A stretch of DNA of 64,000 nt, taken from NCBI GenBank assembly GCA_016932385.1, contig JAFGCY010000063.1, forward strand, positions 37,116 to 101,115. The letters are read 5' to 3'. This document shows positions 20,204 to 29,206 of this stretch, piece after piece. The position numbers and the translations under genes are program-made. Within the stretch, counting starts at the first letter, position 1, and each line of letters begins with the position of its first letter. The stretch comes from a bacterium (lineage in GTDB: Bacteria > 4484-113 > JAFGCY01). The notes under the pieces were generated by a model. The model was given only the letters and a program-made list of their open reading frames with translations. It was not told the origin of the DNA and did no database searches.

Positions 20204-20926
20204 CTAGCTCCACTTCCGGCTTTCTACGGCGCGCACGGTCAGGTACAGGAAGAAGCAGATGACCGTGATGTAGTAGATCAGGTCGCGCGTGTCGATCACG
20301 CCGCGCATGATACTGAGGTAATGCCGTTGCAGGCCCAGGTATTCCAGCGGCGTGACCATGAAGCTCGGTACGAACATCGTGACCAGCGATTCGCCGATCA
20401 TGATGGCGAAGAAGATGACCGCTACGCCGATGATGAAGGCCACGATTTGGTTGCTGGTGAAACTGCCCGCCCAGCCGCCGATGGCCAGGTAGGCCGATCC
20501 GAGCAAAAACGCGCCCAGATAACTGGTTATCACCATGCCCCAGTCCAGTCCGTTCTCGCTGAGCCCCGCCACCGTCAGCGGCGTGGTCAGCGTCAGCACC
20601 AGGACCACCGCCAGGAAGGCCACCGCCGCCAGGTACTTGCCGATCACGACTTCGCGATCGTGCACGGGCTTGGTCATCAACGACTCGATCGTGCCGCTGC
20701 GCAGTTCCTCCGCCCACTGGCGCATCGTCAGCGCCGGCATCAGCAGCAGGAACGCCCAGGGGATGATCGAGAAGAACATCCGCATGTCGGCGTTGTTGAC
20801 CAGGAAGAAGCCACGGAAGAACAGCCAGTTCATCAGCACCAGGAAGACCGTGATCACGATATAAGCGATCGGTGAGTACCAGTAGCTGCTGAATTCCTTG
20901 CGCCAGATCGCACAGATCTTACTCAT
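20204..20926 (-). CDS. ABC-2 type transporter permease (GldF-like)
   Basis: 240 aa from the ATG at 20926. The track's GTG at 20935 lies in the GGGAGGTGAG ribosome site. Six hydrophobic segments are visible, starting with WRKEFSSYWYSPIAYIVITVFLVLMNWLFF, the common N-terminus of this permease class, and including MRQWAEELRSGTIESLMTKPV, the conserved cytoplasmic loop. It overlaps the end of the ATPase gene by 8 bp, so the two are coupled. It forms the membrane pore of the transporter with the ATPase at 20919-21902. Confidence 0.94.
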   Translation of the reverse strand: MSKICAIWRKEFSSYWYSPIAYIVITVFLVLMNWLFFRGFFLVNNADMRMFFSIIPWAFLLLMPALTMRQWAEELRSGTIESLMTKPVHDREVVIGKYLAAVAFLAVVLVLTLTTPLTVAGLSENGLDWGMVITSYLGAFLLGSAYLAIGGWAGSFTSNQIVAFIIGVAVIFFAIMIGESLVTMFVPSFMVTPLEYLGLQRHYLSIMRGVIDTRDLIYYITVICFFLYLTVRAVESRKWS

Positions 20927-21902
20927 CGCGCTCACCTCCCGCGGTGTCTTCCATGATCAGGCCGCTGCTGTGGGAACCGGTCAGCTTGAGGAAGACGTCT
21001 TCCAGGCTGGTCGTGTCGTGGTTTAGCTCCAGCAGCTTGAGGTTGTGGCCGATGGCGTAGTCGAACAGCGCCTCGCGCAGGTCGCTGCCGCGGCTGGCCG
21101 AGACCTTGAACCGCATTTCGCCGTTGGCGCGGAGCTGGTCCACGTTGCTGACTTCCGGCAGTTTGGCCAGGCCGGCGTTGATACCGGCCGGGTCGGCGGA
21201 GCCTTTCAGCGTCAGGGTGAACCGCTCTTCACCGCTGGCCATCTCCAGCAGTTCCTCGCTCGTGCCCTCGCCCACCAGCCGGCCTTCGTTGATGATCAGG
21301 ATCCGGTTGCAGGTGTTCTGTGCTTCGGGCAGGATGTGCGTGCTGAGCAGGATCGCCTTTTCCTTGGCGATCTCCTTGATCAGCGCGCGAATCTCGACGA
21401 TCTGGCCGGGATCGAGGCCGCTGGTCGGCTCGTCGAGGATCAGCACCGGCGGATCGCCCAGCAGCGCCTGCGCCAAGCCGACGCGCTGGCGGAAGCCTTT
21501 ACTGAGCTCGCCGATGTCCTTATGGGCCATCGCTTCGATGCCGCAGATGCCGATCAGCTCGTCGATCCGCGCGCGGCGCTTGGCCGCGGGTACGCCTTGC
21601 AGATCAGCCATGAATCCCAGATAGTCCAACACGCCCATCTCATCGTAGAGCGGCGTGTTCTCCGGCAGATAGCCGATCCGGCTGCGGGCGCCCCGCGGAT
21701 CCTCAAGGATGTCGAAGCCGTCGATGGTCGCCGTGCCGCTGGTCGGTGCGATGTAGCAGGTGAGGACTTTCATCGTCGTGGACTTGCCGGCGCCGTTGGG
21801 CCCCAGAAAGCCGACGATCTCACCACGACCGACTTTAAAGCTGACATTATCGACGGCCAAGGTCGTCCCATAGGACTTGGATACGTCCTTAACCTCTATC
21901 AT
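20919..21902 (-). CDS. ABC transporter ATP-binding protein (GldA-like)
   Basis: 327 aa. Walker A GPNGAGKS, signature LSKGFRQRVGLAQALLGDPPVLILDEP (ABC motif and Walker B) and the H-loop LLSTHIL are all present. The C-terminal ~100 residues (EERFTLTLKGSADPAGIN onwards) form the extra domain typical of DrrA/GldA-type ATPases. It is the first gene of the operon GldA-GldF-GldG-DUF4340. GGGGATTGG lies before the ATG. All catalytic motifs are intact, so the transporter should be active; its substrate is unknown. Confidence 0.96.
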   Translation of the reverse strand: MIEVKDVSKSYGTTLAVDNVSFKVGRGEIVGFLGPNGAGKSTTMKVLTCYIAPTSGTATIDGFDILEDPRGARSRIGYLPENTPLYDEMGVLDYLGFMADLQGVPAAKRRARIDELIGICGIEAMAHKDIGELSKGFRQRVGLAQALLGDPPVLILDEPTSGLDPGQIVEIRALIKEIAKEKAILLSTHILPEAQNTCNRILIINEGRLVGEGTSEELLEMASGEERFTLTLKGSADPAGINAGLAKLPEVSNVDQLRANGEMRFKVSASRGSDLREALFDYAIGHNLKLLELNHDTTSLEDVFLKLTGSHSSGLIMEDTAGGERDE

Positions 21903-21939
21903 TCCAATCCCCTAAACCGGTATTAAATTTGGTTTAACT

Positions 21940-21955
21940 ACACTGAAGTGTTATA
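21940..21955 (-). promoter_or_regulatory. Promoter -10 box overlapped by a palindrome, upstream of the ABC operon
   Basis: On the minus strand TATAAC (21955-21950) overlaps the perfect palindrome ACACT-TC-AGTGT (21951-21940), which would cover the transcription start. This is the geometry of a repressor operator. The binding protein is unknown. Confidence 0.4.
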
Positions 21956-22068
21956 CAGACGGGTTAATTTAGCAGATGGTTCGAATGGCTGCAAAGATTT
22001 TCCCCGAAATCGCCCGGCAAATCAGGGAAATGGGCCGTGAAATGCCCGAATTGCACCTTGGCCGGGGC

Positions 22069-22659
22069 TTAGCCGCCGCCGGCGCTGCTGACCCGTTCGA
22101 ACAGCTCCGGCCAGTACTGCCTGACAGTGCTCAGCAACTGGCGTTGCCTCTGCGTTTTGTTTCCGCGGATCTCGACAATCGGTACCTGTATGCGCGCCAA
22201 CATGCCGGTGATTGCCGAATCCAGCGCGCGCTGGTAGTCCGGCGAGGTTTCCCGAAAGCCGTTGTCCTTGAGCGGGAATTGGATCGGCAGATAGAGCATC
22301 ACGCGGTAGCGTGCCAGCGCCGCCAGGGCGGTTGCCTGATGGCGCGCCAGGAAATCAGGTGCGATGTTTTGGTTGACCAACAGGTAGGAGCAGTGATCGA
22401 CCGGAGTGCGGTCGGCGATGGCCAAAGGCGCCTGCACGGCGTTGTCGCGGTCTTCGTAAGCGGCCAGGAAGGCGTCGTAATCGGATTCGCGCATCGCCGC
22501 GTCGATACGCACGCCCCGCTCGGACAGCTTCCGCGCCAGTTCGGGCAGCAGTTCGGCGTTGTGCTGGGTTGTCGCCAGCTTGCGCATCAACCAGTCGGCC
22601 AGGGTCGTCTTGCCCGTGCCGGGCGCACCGCATATCCCCAGAATTCGTGGCTGGCCCAT
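22069..22659 (-). CDS. P-loop NTPase, nucleoside-kinase/AAA_28-like
   Basis: 196 aa from the ATG at 22659 (MGQPRILGICGAPGTGKTTLADWL). The track's longer N-terminus runs through the promoter (TACAAT at 22683-22678). Walker A is GAPGTGKT; IADRTPVDHCSYLLVNQ resembles the DRS/DRTP substrate-side motif of NadR-type ribosylnicotinamide kinases and AAA_28 proteins, and MLYLPIQFPLKDNGFRETSPDYQRALDSAI is typical of that group. It probably phosphorylates a small molecule or nucleoside; the substrate is not established. Monocistronic, between the ABC operon and the WD40 gene. Confidence 0.8.
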   Translation of the reverse strand: MGQPRILGICGAPGTGKTTLADWLMRKLATTQHNAELLPELARKLSERGVRIDAAMRESDYDAFLAAYEDRDNAVQAPLAIADRTPVDHCSYLLVNQNIAPDFLARHQATALAALARYRVMLYLPIQFPLKDNGFRETSPDYQRALDSAITGMLARIQVPIVEIRGNKTQRQRQLLSTVRQYWPELFERVSSAGGG

Positions 22660-22715
22660 GCTGGTTCGCTCCAACGCATTGTAACGCGCAGATGGTCTTA
22701 GGTGTAGATAAGCAA

Positions 22716-22742
22716 CAGGGGTGGAGCCACGCTCCACCCCTG
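22716..22742 (-). terminator. Perfect 12-bp hairpin after the WD40 gene
   Basis: CAGGGGTGGAGC and GCTCCACCCCTG with a 3-nt loop. It lies 28 nt downstream of the WD40 stop. The following minus-strand bases (TTGCTTATC) are only moderately T-rich, so termination efficiency is uncertain. Confidence 0.6.
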
Positions 22743-22770
22743 GTTAGAGTCTGTTTAACGCCGGGCTTGA

Positions 22771-23730
22771 CTAGAAATTGGTGTCCCAGACGCGGACCTT
22801 ATAGTCGGCGCCGCCCGTGAACATCATATCCAGATCGTCGGCAATCAGGAAGTCGCGGACCGCCAGCACGTGGGCCTGCATCTCGCCGGCCTTCTCGCCG
22901 TCGTGGTTCCACAACTTGATCTTGCCGTCCTCGCCGCCGCTGACCGCCAGGCTGTCATCCGGCAGGAACGTGATGTAGTTGACGTTGCCGGCATGGGCGC
23001 GCATCTTGCGGACCAGGCTGCCCGTGGAGGCATCCCACACACGGATCTCGCCGCTGGTGCCGCCCGTGTACAGGCAGGCTTCCAGGTTGTTGAGCTGCAG
23101 GCACAGCACCTCGGCGCCGTCATAAGCCTTGATCTCGCTCTCCAACGAGCCCATCAGCGCGTCGTACACCTTGACCATGCCGTCAACGCCGCCGGAGAAC
23201 AGGTAGTCGCCGTTCTGCGTCAGGATCAGATCGTTAACGCCGTTGTAATGGGCATAGGCTTCCCACTCGAGCGTGTAACCGTCCTCGACGTTGTAGCAGC
23301 GGATCCACCCGTCGTCACCGCCGGAATAGATGTAATAACCCTCCGGATGGATGGCCAACGTCTTGGCACCGCCTTCATGCGCGGGCAGCGCGATCAGCAG
23401 CTCAAGTGTCATCGCGTCCCACACCTTGACGAATCCATCGTCACCGGCGGTCGCCATAAAGGTTGTGTCCGGGCTGATCACCAGGTCATTAACCGCAACC
23501 TGGCAGGCGGGTACGGTCTGAACCAGCTCCAGCGTATTGACATCCCACAGCTTGATCCGGCCGTCCTTGCCGCCGGAATACAGCATGGCACCGTCGTCGG
23601 TGAGGTCAATGGCGTTCACCGCGCCGTAATGGGCGTCAACAGTCTGCACCAGGTCGGCGGGCGCCATGGCCGCGCTGGCGAATAAAAACAGTCCAATTAC
23701 CCCGATAACCGCTACGATGATGTTGCGCAT
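22771..23730 (-). CDS. Secreted WD40 beta-propeller protein
   Basis: 319 aa from the ATG at 23730 (MRNIIVAVIGVIGLFLFASAAMA, a signal peptide), with GGAGGG 9 nt upstream; the track adds 23 unlikely residues. About seven WD repeats fill the rest, each with the LYSGGKDGRIKLWDVNTLE-type ending (GGDDGWIRCYN, GGVDGMVKVYD, GGTSGEIRVWD, GGEDGKIKLWN, GGADYKVRVWD). This makes one complete seven-bladed propeller, a protein-binding platform. No catalytic domain is attached. An exported WD40 protein is less common than a cytoplasmic one; the partner is unknown. Confidence 0.92.
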   Translation of the reverse strand: MRNIIVAVIGVIGLFLFASAAMAPADLVQTVDAHYGAVNAIDLTDDGAMLYSGGKDGRIKLWDVNTLELVQTVPACQVAVNDLVISPDTTFMATAGDDGFVKVWDAMTLELLIALPAHEGGAKTLAIHPEGYYIYSGGDDGWIRCYNVEDGYTLEWEAYAHYNGVNDLILTQNGDYLFSGGVDGMVKVYDALMGSLESEIKAYDGAEVLCLQLNNLEACLYTGGTSGEIRVWDASTGSLVRKMRAHAGNVNYITFLPDDSLAVSGGEDGKIKLWNHDGEKAGEMQAHVLAVRDFLIADDLDMMFTGGADYKVRVWDTNF

Positions 23731-23967
23731 CGTCGATGACCCTCCAGTTTTTTCAACTGAACGTACACAGCTGCGCCGCCCAGTTTTGAACGATTGCATA
23801 CCTTACCACTTTTCCGGGCTTTTGACCATACAGATACTTCTATTGGGTATGTAAAGCAGGGCTGGTCATTCCCGTTGAACGGCTGGGATTACCAGCCGTC
23901 CCAGCAGAGCGTGCGCTGGCATGTTAGTATATGGCGGCGCCGGTTCAACCGTCGTCAAGGAACTCGT

Positions 23968-24648
23968 ATGAACAGAACTAGCATTGCGTTTATGATCCTG
24001 TTGGCTGTGTCCGTGCTGGCCGTGCCGGCGCGGGCCGAAATTTCTTTACTGGAAAAGGGACAGCTCCGGTACGGTGAAAGCATCCTGGATTTCAATGAGC
24101 AGTTGAACCGCAACGAGGAAGACTTCATCGTGCAGTTCCGGATCGACACGCCTTCCACCAACGAGATCGCCTGTATCTACAACGAAACCGAGTTCTACCA
24201 TGCCCGGTTCTATCGCGGACAGTGCTATTACATCGAGCGCCGGCAGGAGCTGCCCGTCGAGGAAGTGCCGGTGCTGTTCGAGCAGTTCGGCGAGACCTAC
24301 GGCGAGACACCCGAGGTTACGCAGAGCCGCGACCAGCATCTCTGGTACGCGCGCTGGATGCTGAAAAACCGCGAGATCGAATTGACGGCCTACAGCCGGA
24401 CCGACGAGTTGTTCTTCGTCAGTTACACCGAGTTCGATCCCCTGCTGCTGGGTGAAGCTCTGTACGTCCAGGAGCAGGAGGTTCAGGCGGGGGCGGTGAT
24501 CGACCCGATCACCGGCCGGGCCCAGCTGCAGGAGAGCACGGAAGGCCAGGAAGGCCAAGCGGAGGGCGATCAGGACACGGAAGCAGACGATGACGATTCC
24601 GAGGAAGCGGTGCCCGAGGATCCCGTCGAGGAAGACGACTGGTATTAA
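23968..24648 (+). CDS. Secreted hypothetical protein with acidic tail
   Basis: 226 aa from the ATG at 23968 (MNRTSIAFMILLAVSVLAVPARA, signal peptide; AAGGA 6 nt upstream). The track start at 23794 adds 58 residues without coding character. The mature protein has a short folded region (about 30-160) with no recognised motif, then a Glu/Asp-rich tail (EADDDDSEEAVPEDPVEEDDWY) that is probably disordered. It ends 9 bp before the convergent lptD stop. Function unknown. Confidence 0.8.
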   Translation: MNRTSIAFMILLAVSVLAVPARAEISLLEKGQLRYGESILDFNEQLNRNEEDFIVQFRIDTPSTNEIACIYNETEFYHARFYRGQCYYIERRQELPVEEVPVLFEQFGETYGETPEVTQSRDQHLWYARWMLKNREIELTAYSRTDELFFVSYTEFDPLLLGEALYVQEQEVQAGAVIDPITGRAQLQESTEGQEGQAEGDQDTEADDDDSEEAVPEDPVEEDDWY

Positions 24649-24657
24649 GCCCGTGGC

Positions 24658-27600
24658 CTAGATCGTACCGGAGATACCGTATTCGCTGAGGGAACCGCCC
24701 AGCACATCCGTCAGGACATCCGTGCGCAACCGCTCGAAATCGAAGTGGAACTGCGCATCCATCTCCAGTGGGAAGTAGCCGTCGCGGATGACATCGCCGT
24801 TGTCGTCCGTGACTGGGTTGCCATTGGCATCGGTCAGGGCGGGGCGGTGGACGCCATACGGGCTGTAGAGATGGAGATAACCCGGATACTGCGGCAGGGC
24901 ATTCAGGTACAGCTTGACCCAAATCTCGTCGCCGTCGGACAGCGAACCGCGGCGCCACAGGGCTTCCCAGGTGGTGCAGCAGTTGATTTTGCGCAGCCAG
25001 ACGGTCCGGACCGCGTCGCGCAGGAAGTCCTTGCTGAAGGCGGGTTTGACCGTGTTGGGGTAGCTGTAGTACATGGTCATCGCCCCGACCCAGCCGTCAC
25101 CGAGCCGCCGCGAGTAAGTCGCCTGCAGGCTCTGGCCCTTGAATTTATTGATGAAGTCCGTGGTGAACGCGTATGTGGAGCCCAAGGTCCAGTTGCGATA
25201 ACCGTCCGGCGCCAGGTACCGGGAGCGCCACGTGGCCTGGACCCGGCTTTGGTTCCATTCCCACTGGTAGGCGTTGTCCTCGGACGACAGGCGCGGGCCG
25301 ATACTGGTGGCGAACGTCATGCCGAACAGGTCGTTGGGATCCCAGGTGAAGTTGGAGCTGACCGTGGCGAAGCGCCAGGTTTGGAAGTCGTAGCTGTTGC
25401 CCAGCGTCCACTTCCAGGTGTGGTTGTCCCGGTCGTACATGTTGATGTTGTACGTCAGGTTGTTGCGGTAGGCGCGGCGGTCGTTTTCCGCTGTACCGGC
25501 GCGCGCGCCCTGCCAGTAGAACATGTTCCAGGTCATCTTGAAGTCGTACCAGTCGTGGCTGTTGTAAGTCAGCGTGGTTCGGGGATTGAGCTGGTAGAGC
25601 GCATTGCCGTCGCTGTAGAAATACTGGTTGAAACCCAGGTTGTAGGCGACATTGCAGGACCGGCTGTAATTGGTATTGTCGCTGCCGCTGATCTGCAGGG
25701 CGTAACGCTCGTACGGATTCAGGTCGGGATCGCCGCGGCGACCGGAGATCAATCGCTCCGCCGTGATCGTGTAGCTGTTGAAGAACGTGTTGTCGTCGAA
25801 GATGTCATTGGGCAGCTTGACCGACAGGCTCGGCAGCTTGTTGCTGATCTGTGTGTTGGACTCGATGTAGCCGTCGCCGTCGAAGTCGATGTTGCTCTTG
25901 TTGTAAGTCAGGTCGATGTTGTAGCCTTCCATCGACGTGTTGGGGGCACCGCGGTAATTCGCGGTAACGGAATAGCTGCCTTCCTTGTCCACGGGGTTCA
26001 GCGCGGTGGCGCCGTGCTGGACCTCGGACCGGTCGAACCTGAATTCAACGCCCAGTTCCTTGGTGAACTTCTTGCTGTAGTCGTATTTGAAGCGCCGGTT
26101 GGTCTTTCTGGGCGTAGTCACTTCGCCTTCGGCGGTGACGGTGCCGCCGCTGTTGATGTAATCGGTCAGTGAGACATTGGTATTGGTCGTGCCCCGGTTG
26201 TATTTCAGGGCGAAGCTCTTATCCCAAGTGTCCTTGCGCGTGCCCAGGTTCTGCGAGTTGGTGCTGTAATTCGGAGTGAAGACGTAGTCACGGCTGAGCT
26301 TGAACGAACCGGTGATGGCCCGGCTGAGCTTGAGGTCCTGGTTCACCGCGTAGCTGTAATCGGCGCCGGTGTAGTCCGAGTTGCGGTTGATCGGTGTCTG
26401 GCGGAACACGATGCTGTCGCGGATCGGCGCCGGCCAGTCGTCCTTATAATAAACATCGATCAGGCCGACACCCAGGCTGGGGATGAAGTACTCCTGCTTG
26501 ACTCCGACGCCCGCGCCGCGTTCGGTCATGAACTCGGTCTTGATGCCGCCCTCGATCGGATCATTCACGCCCTCAACCCACCGCGAGGAATACGTATAGG
26601 CAAACTTAGCGAACAGGCCGTCGCTCTTGTTCCAGCCGTAGGTTTGCTGGATGTCGCTGCGTTCCTCCGGCTTCTGCAGTTTCTTGGGGATCGGCACCGC
26701 CAGCATTGGGATCCAGGCGACTTTGTCGTCGCGCAGGAACAGGTAGGCGTCGTACATCACGACGCTCTTGCCCTGCCGGTAGTGCATCTTGTCGCACTTG
26801 ATCTCGTAATCGCGGTGCGGGCCGCAGAGCGGCGGGCAGGTCGTGATCAGCGCCTTTTCCATGATCAGGTGATCGAAGGTGCCGTAAGCGCGCTCGGCTT
26901 CGAAATACAGCGGCTCGTACAGGCGCTCGCCGCTGGTGTTGCCCTCGATCCAGAACATTTCGAGCGTCTGCGTGTCGTAGTTCAGATAGGCCTCGTCGCA
27001 ATAGACGATGTTCTTGCCCTGTTGGATGGCGACATAGCCCTTGGCATAGGCCGTGGCGGCGCCGTCGTCGACCTCCACCAGATCGGCCCAGATCGCGATG
27101 TCGCTAAACAGCAACTCGACGTTGCCGCTGAACGTCAGGATCCGGTTGCGGCGGTCGTATTGGAATGAATCGCTGGCCTTGAATGTCATCAGGCCGGAGG
27201 GCAGCGGGATCGTGACGCCCGACTCCGGGCGCTGTTCCATGGCCAGGTCGATCCGCTGCAGGCTTTCCTCGATGCTGCGGGCGGCGCGTTCTTCGGCGTT
27301 CTCGCCGTCCTCGACCGGCGGCAGCGGCCGGCGTTCCAGATAAGCTCGCTCGGGCTGGACAAAGCTGTCGGGCGAAGGCAGCTCCGGCGCGAATTGGATC
27401 GGCGGAATGGCGACGGAAAGCGTCGGCTCTTGGTAGTCCTCCGCGGCACCCGCCAGTTCGGCGGGGGAGGGCAGCTGGAAATCCGGCTCGGGGGGAATGG
27501 CAACTTCGTCTTCCTCGTCCGTCGTGCCCTCGGCCCGGTTGGTGGCCCCCGTGGCGCTGGCCCGGGACTCGGCGGCATTGGCGATCGGGGGGACGCCCCC

Positions 27601-28074
27601 GGGCAGTGCCGGCGTGAACTCGGATGTTTTCTCGGTTCCCGTGGGGGTCGATTCGACGACATTGCCGGCCGATGTCGTATCGGTTGCGGTGGTGTCGACA
27701 ATCACTTCGGTCCCACTGCGGTCCGAGCGTTCGGTCTCGGGTTCCGGGGACGGTGTTTCCGCCACGGTCACGGTGGTGGTAGCGGTCGCATTCGTTCCGG
27801 TCGCATCGGCCGGTTGCTCCGCCACGGTCTCGGCTGCCTCCGTCGCGGTGGCTTCGGCTGTATTTTCCGCGCTGGATTCGGCGGAGTTTACATCGGTCGT
27901 GGTTGGTTCGGGTTCCGGCGGAGGTTCTTTCTCAGCGGTATTCTGGGCCCAGCCGCTCGCCGGCCAGCAAGCGCCGCAAACCAGGACAACCAGCGCTGCC
28001 AGTAATGCCACAAGGCTGAGGGGCCTGCCCCGCTTCAACTTGCTACTCCGCCTTCCTCTTGATTCACGCCACAT
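24658..28074 (-). CDS. lptD: LPS-assembly protein LptD, large form
   Basis: 1138 aa, against about 780-850 for typical LptD. After a signal sequence (LSLVALLAALVVLVCGACWPASGWAQ) comes about 240 residues of low-complexity Thr/Glu/Pro/Ala sequence, then the OstA jellyroll (about 300-430: FKASDSFQYDRRNRILTFSGNVELLFSDIAIWADLVEVD). The C-terminal ~700 residues are the beta-barrel. VAWIPMLAVPIPKK marks the junction as in other LptD proteins. It places lipopolysaccharide in the outer leaflet of the outer membrane. The start is uncertain: a TTG at about 28038 preceded by GGAG would give a more compact signal peptide. Cysteines near CPPLCG may form the junction disulfide. Confidence 0.9.
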   Translation of the reverse strand: MWRESRGRRSSKLKRGRPLSLVALLAALVVLVCGACWPASGWAQNTAEKEPPPEPEPTTTDVNSAESSAENTAEATATEAAETVAEQPADATGTNATATTTVTVAETPSPEPETERSDRSGTEVIVDTTATDTTSAGNVVESTPTGTEKTSEFTPALPGGVPPIANAAESRASATGATNRAEGTTDEEDEVAIPPEPDFQLPSPAELAGAAEDYQEPTLSVAIPPIQFAPELPSPDSFVQPERAYLERRPLPPVEDGENAEERAARSIEESLQRIDLAMEQRPESGVTIPLPSGLMTFKASDSFQYDRRNRILTFSGNVELLFSDIAIWADLVEVDDGAATAYAKGYVAIQQGKNIVYCDEAYLNYDTQTLEMFWIEGNTSGERLYEPLYFEAERAYGTFDHLIMEKALITTCPPLCGPHRDYEIKCDKMHYRQGKSVVMYDAYLFLRDDKVAWIPMLAVPIPKKLQKPEERSDIQQTYGWNKSDGLFAKFAYTYSSRWVEGVNDPIEGGIKTEFMTERGAGVGVKQEYFIPSLGVGLIDVYYKDDWPAPIRDSIVFRQTPINRNSDYTGADYSYAVNQDLKLSRAITGSFKLSRDYVFTPNYSTNSQNLGTRKDTWDKSFALKYNRGTTNTNVSLTDYINSGGTVTAEGEVTTPRKTNRRFKYDYSKKFTKELGVEFRFDRSEVQHGATALNPVDKEGSYSVTANYRGAPNTSMEGYNIDLTYNKSNIDFDGDGYIESNTQISNKLPSLSVKLPNDIFDDNTFFNSYTITAERLISGRRGDPDLNPYERYALQISGSDNTNYSRSCNVAYNLGFNQYFYSDGNALYQLNPRTTLTYNSHDWYDFKMTWNMFYWQGARAGTAENDRRAYRNNLTYNINMYDRDNHTWKWTLGNSYDFQTWRFATVSSNFTWDPNDLFGMTFATSIGPRLSSEDNAYQWEWNQSRVQATWRSRYLAPDGYRNWTLGSTYAFTTDFINKFKGQSLQATYSRRLGDGWVGAMTMYYSYPNTVKPAFSKDFLRDAVRTVWLRKINCCTTWEALWRRGSLSDGDEIWVKLYLNALPQYPGYLHLYSPYGVHRPALTDANGNPVTDDNGDVIRDGYFPLEMDAQFHFDFERLRTDVLTDVLGGSLSEYGISGTI

Positions 28075-28246
28075 GCAAGACGTGCTGTGAGCGTAAATGT
28101 TTACACCATGCCGGTGCTAATTAATTATTGCATACGCTGGGTTGTCGTCGTCGGACCGGACCGCCGGCGAACCGGACAGCTCGGCAGGTTTGGCGGCCGC
28201 TTATCACGGTATAAACTAGGCTGATCAGAGCAGTGGAGGGAAAGTC

Positions 28247-29188
28247 GTGCAGTACGAGGAAGTGCTTGCCAAGCAGTGGGATCTGGTGATCATCGGCGCG
28301 GGGCCCGGCGGGATGGGCGCGGCGCTCTACGCCAGCCGCGCCGATCTGGCGACACTGGTGGTCGAGAAGCAGTACGCCGGCGGGCTGATCATGCTGACGC
28401 ACGAGGTGGAGAACTACCCCTGCATCGACAAGGCGAGCGGCATGGACCTGGGGATGAAGCTGGAGCAGCAGTGCCGCAAGTTCGGCACCGAGTTCCTGCT
28501 GAAGGAAGTCAGGCGCGTCGACCGCAGCGGAGCTGGATTCGCCGTGACGCTGGCCGACGGCAAATCGGTCAGCACGGCCACGGTGGTGATCGCCTCGGGC
28601 AGCGCGCCGCGGCGCTTGCCCTGCCCGGGCGAGCAGGAGTTCTACGGCAAGGGGGTCAGTTATTGCGCCACCTGCGACGGGGCATTTTTCCGCGACAAGG
28701 AAGTAGTCGTGGTCGGCGGCGGCGAGAGCGCCTTCCAGGAGGGGCTGTTCCTGACGCAGTTCGCCAGCAAGGTCACGCTGGTGCACCGTCGCGAGGGTTT
28801 CCGCGCCACCGAGCTGGCGATCCGCCGGGCCCGGGCCAACGCGAAGTGGCATGAGAAGCTGAACTACGTCGTCGAGGAGATCTACGGCGACGAGACGATG
28901 CAAGGCGTCAAGCTCAAGCATGCCCAGACCGGCGAGATCGAGGACTTCCCCTGCGACGGCATCTTCGGTTTCATCGGCTACGATCCGGCTAGCGCCTCGG
29001 TCAGCCACCTGGTGGAGACCGACGAGGAGGGCTATGTCGTCGGCGACCTGAACATGCGCACCAGCGTTCACGGTATCTGGGTGGCGGGCGACATTCTCAA
29101 GGGCGCCAAGAAGCAGATGGTGATCAGCGCGGGCAACGGCGCCACCGCCGCGATGGACATCCGCGAGTACCTGGCCGAGCGCGACTGA
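28247..29188 (+). CDS. trxB: Thioredoxin reductase-like FAD/NAD(P) enzyme
   Basis: 313 aa with a GTG start, GGAGGG 6 nt upstream. The FAD-binding IIGAGPGGMGAALYASRADL, the redox pair C140/C143 in YCATCDGAFF, the NADPH-binding VVGGGESAFQEGLFL with HRREGFRA, and the final GIWVAGDI...ISAGNGATAAMDIREYL are all present, so this is a complete TrxB-type enzyme that reduces thioredoxin or a related protein. TATAAA at 28210-28215 may be the -10 box. No thioredoxin gene is adjacent. Confidence 0.95.
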   Translation: MQYEEVLAKQWDLVIIGAGPGGMGAALYASRADLATLVVEKQYAGGLIMLTHEVENYPCIDKASGMDLGMKLEQQCRKFGTEFLLKEVRRVDRSGAGFAVTLADGKSVSTATVVIASGSAPRRLPCPGEQEFYGKGVSYCATCDGAFFRDKEVVVVGGGESAFQEGLFLTQFASKVTLVHRREGFRATELAIRRARANAKWHEKLNYVVEEIYGDETMQGVKLKHAQTGEIEDFPCDGIFGFIGYDPASASVSHLVETDEEGYVVGDLNMRTSVHGIWVAGDILKGAKKQMVISAGNGATAAMDIREYLAERD

Positions 29189-29206
29189 GCAATCCGTTTT
29201 TACCTG

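Noticed and set aside
24745-26172. 475-aa plus-strand ORF opposite lptD
   Set aside because: Valine/Gly/Arg-biased shadow of the LptD barrel with no motif and no plausible start site.
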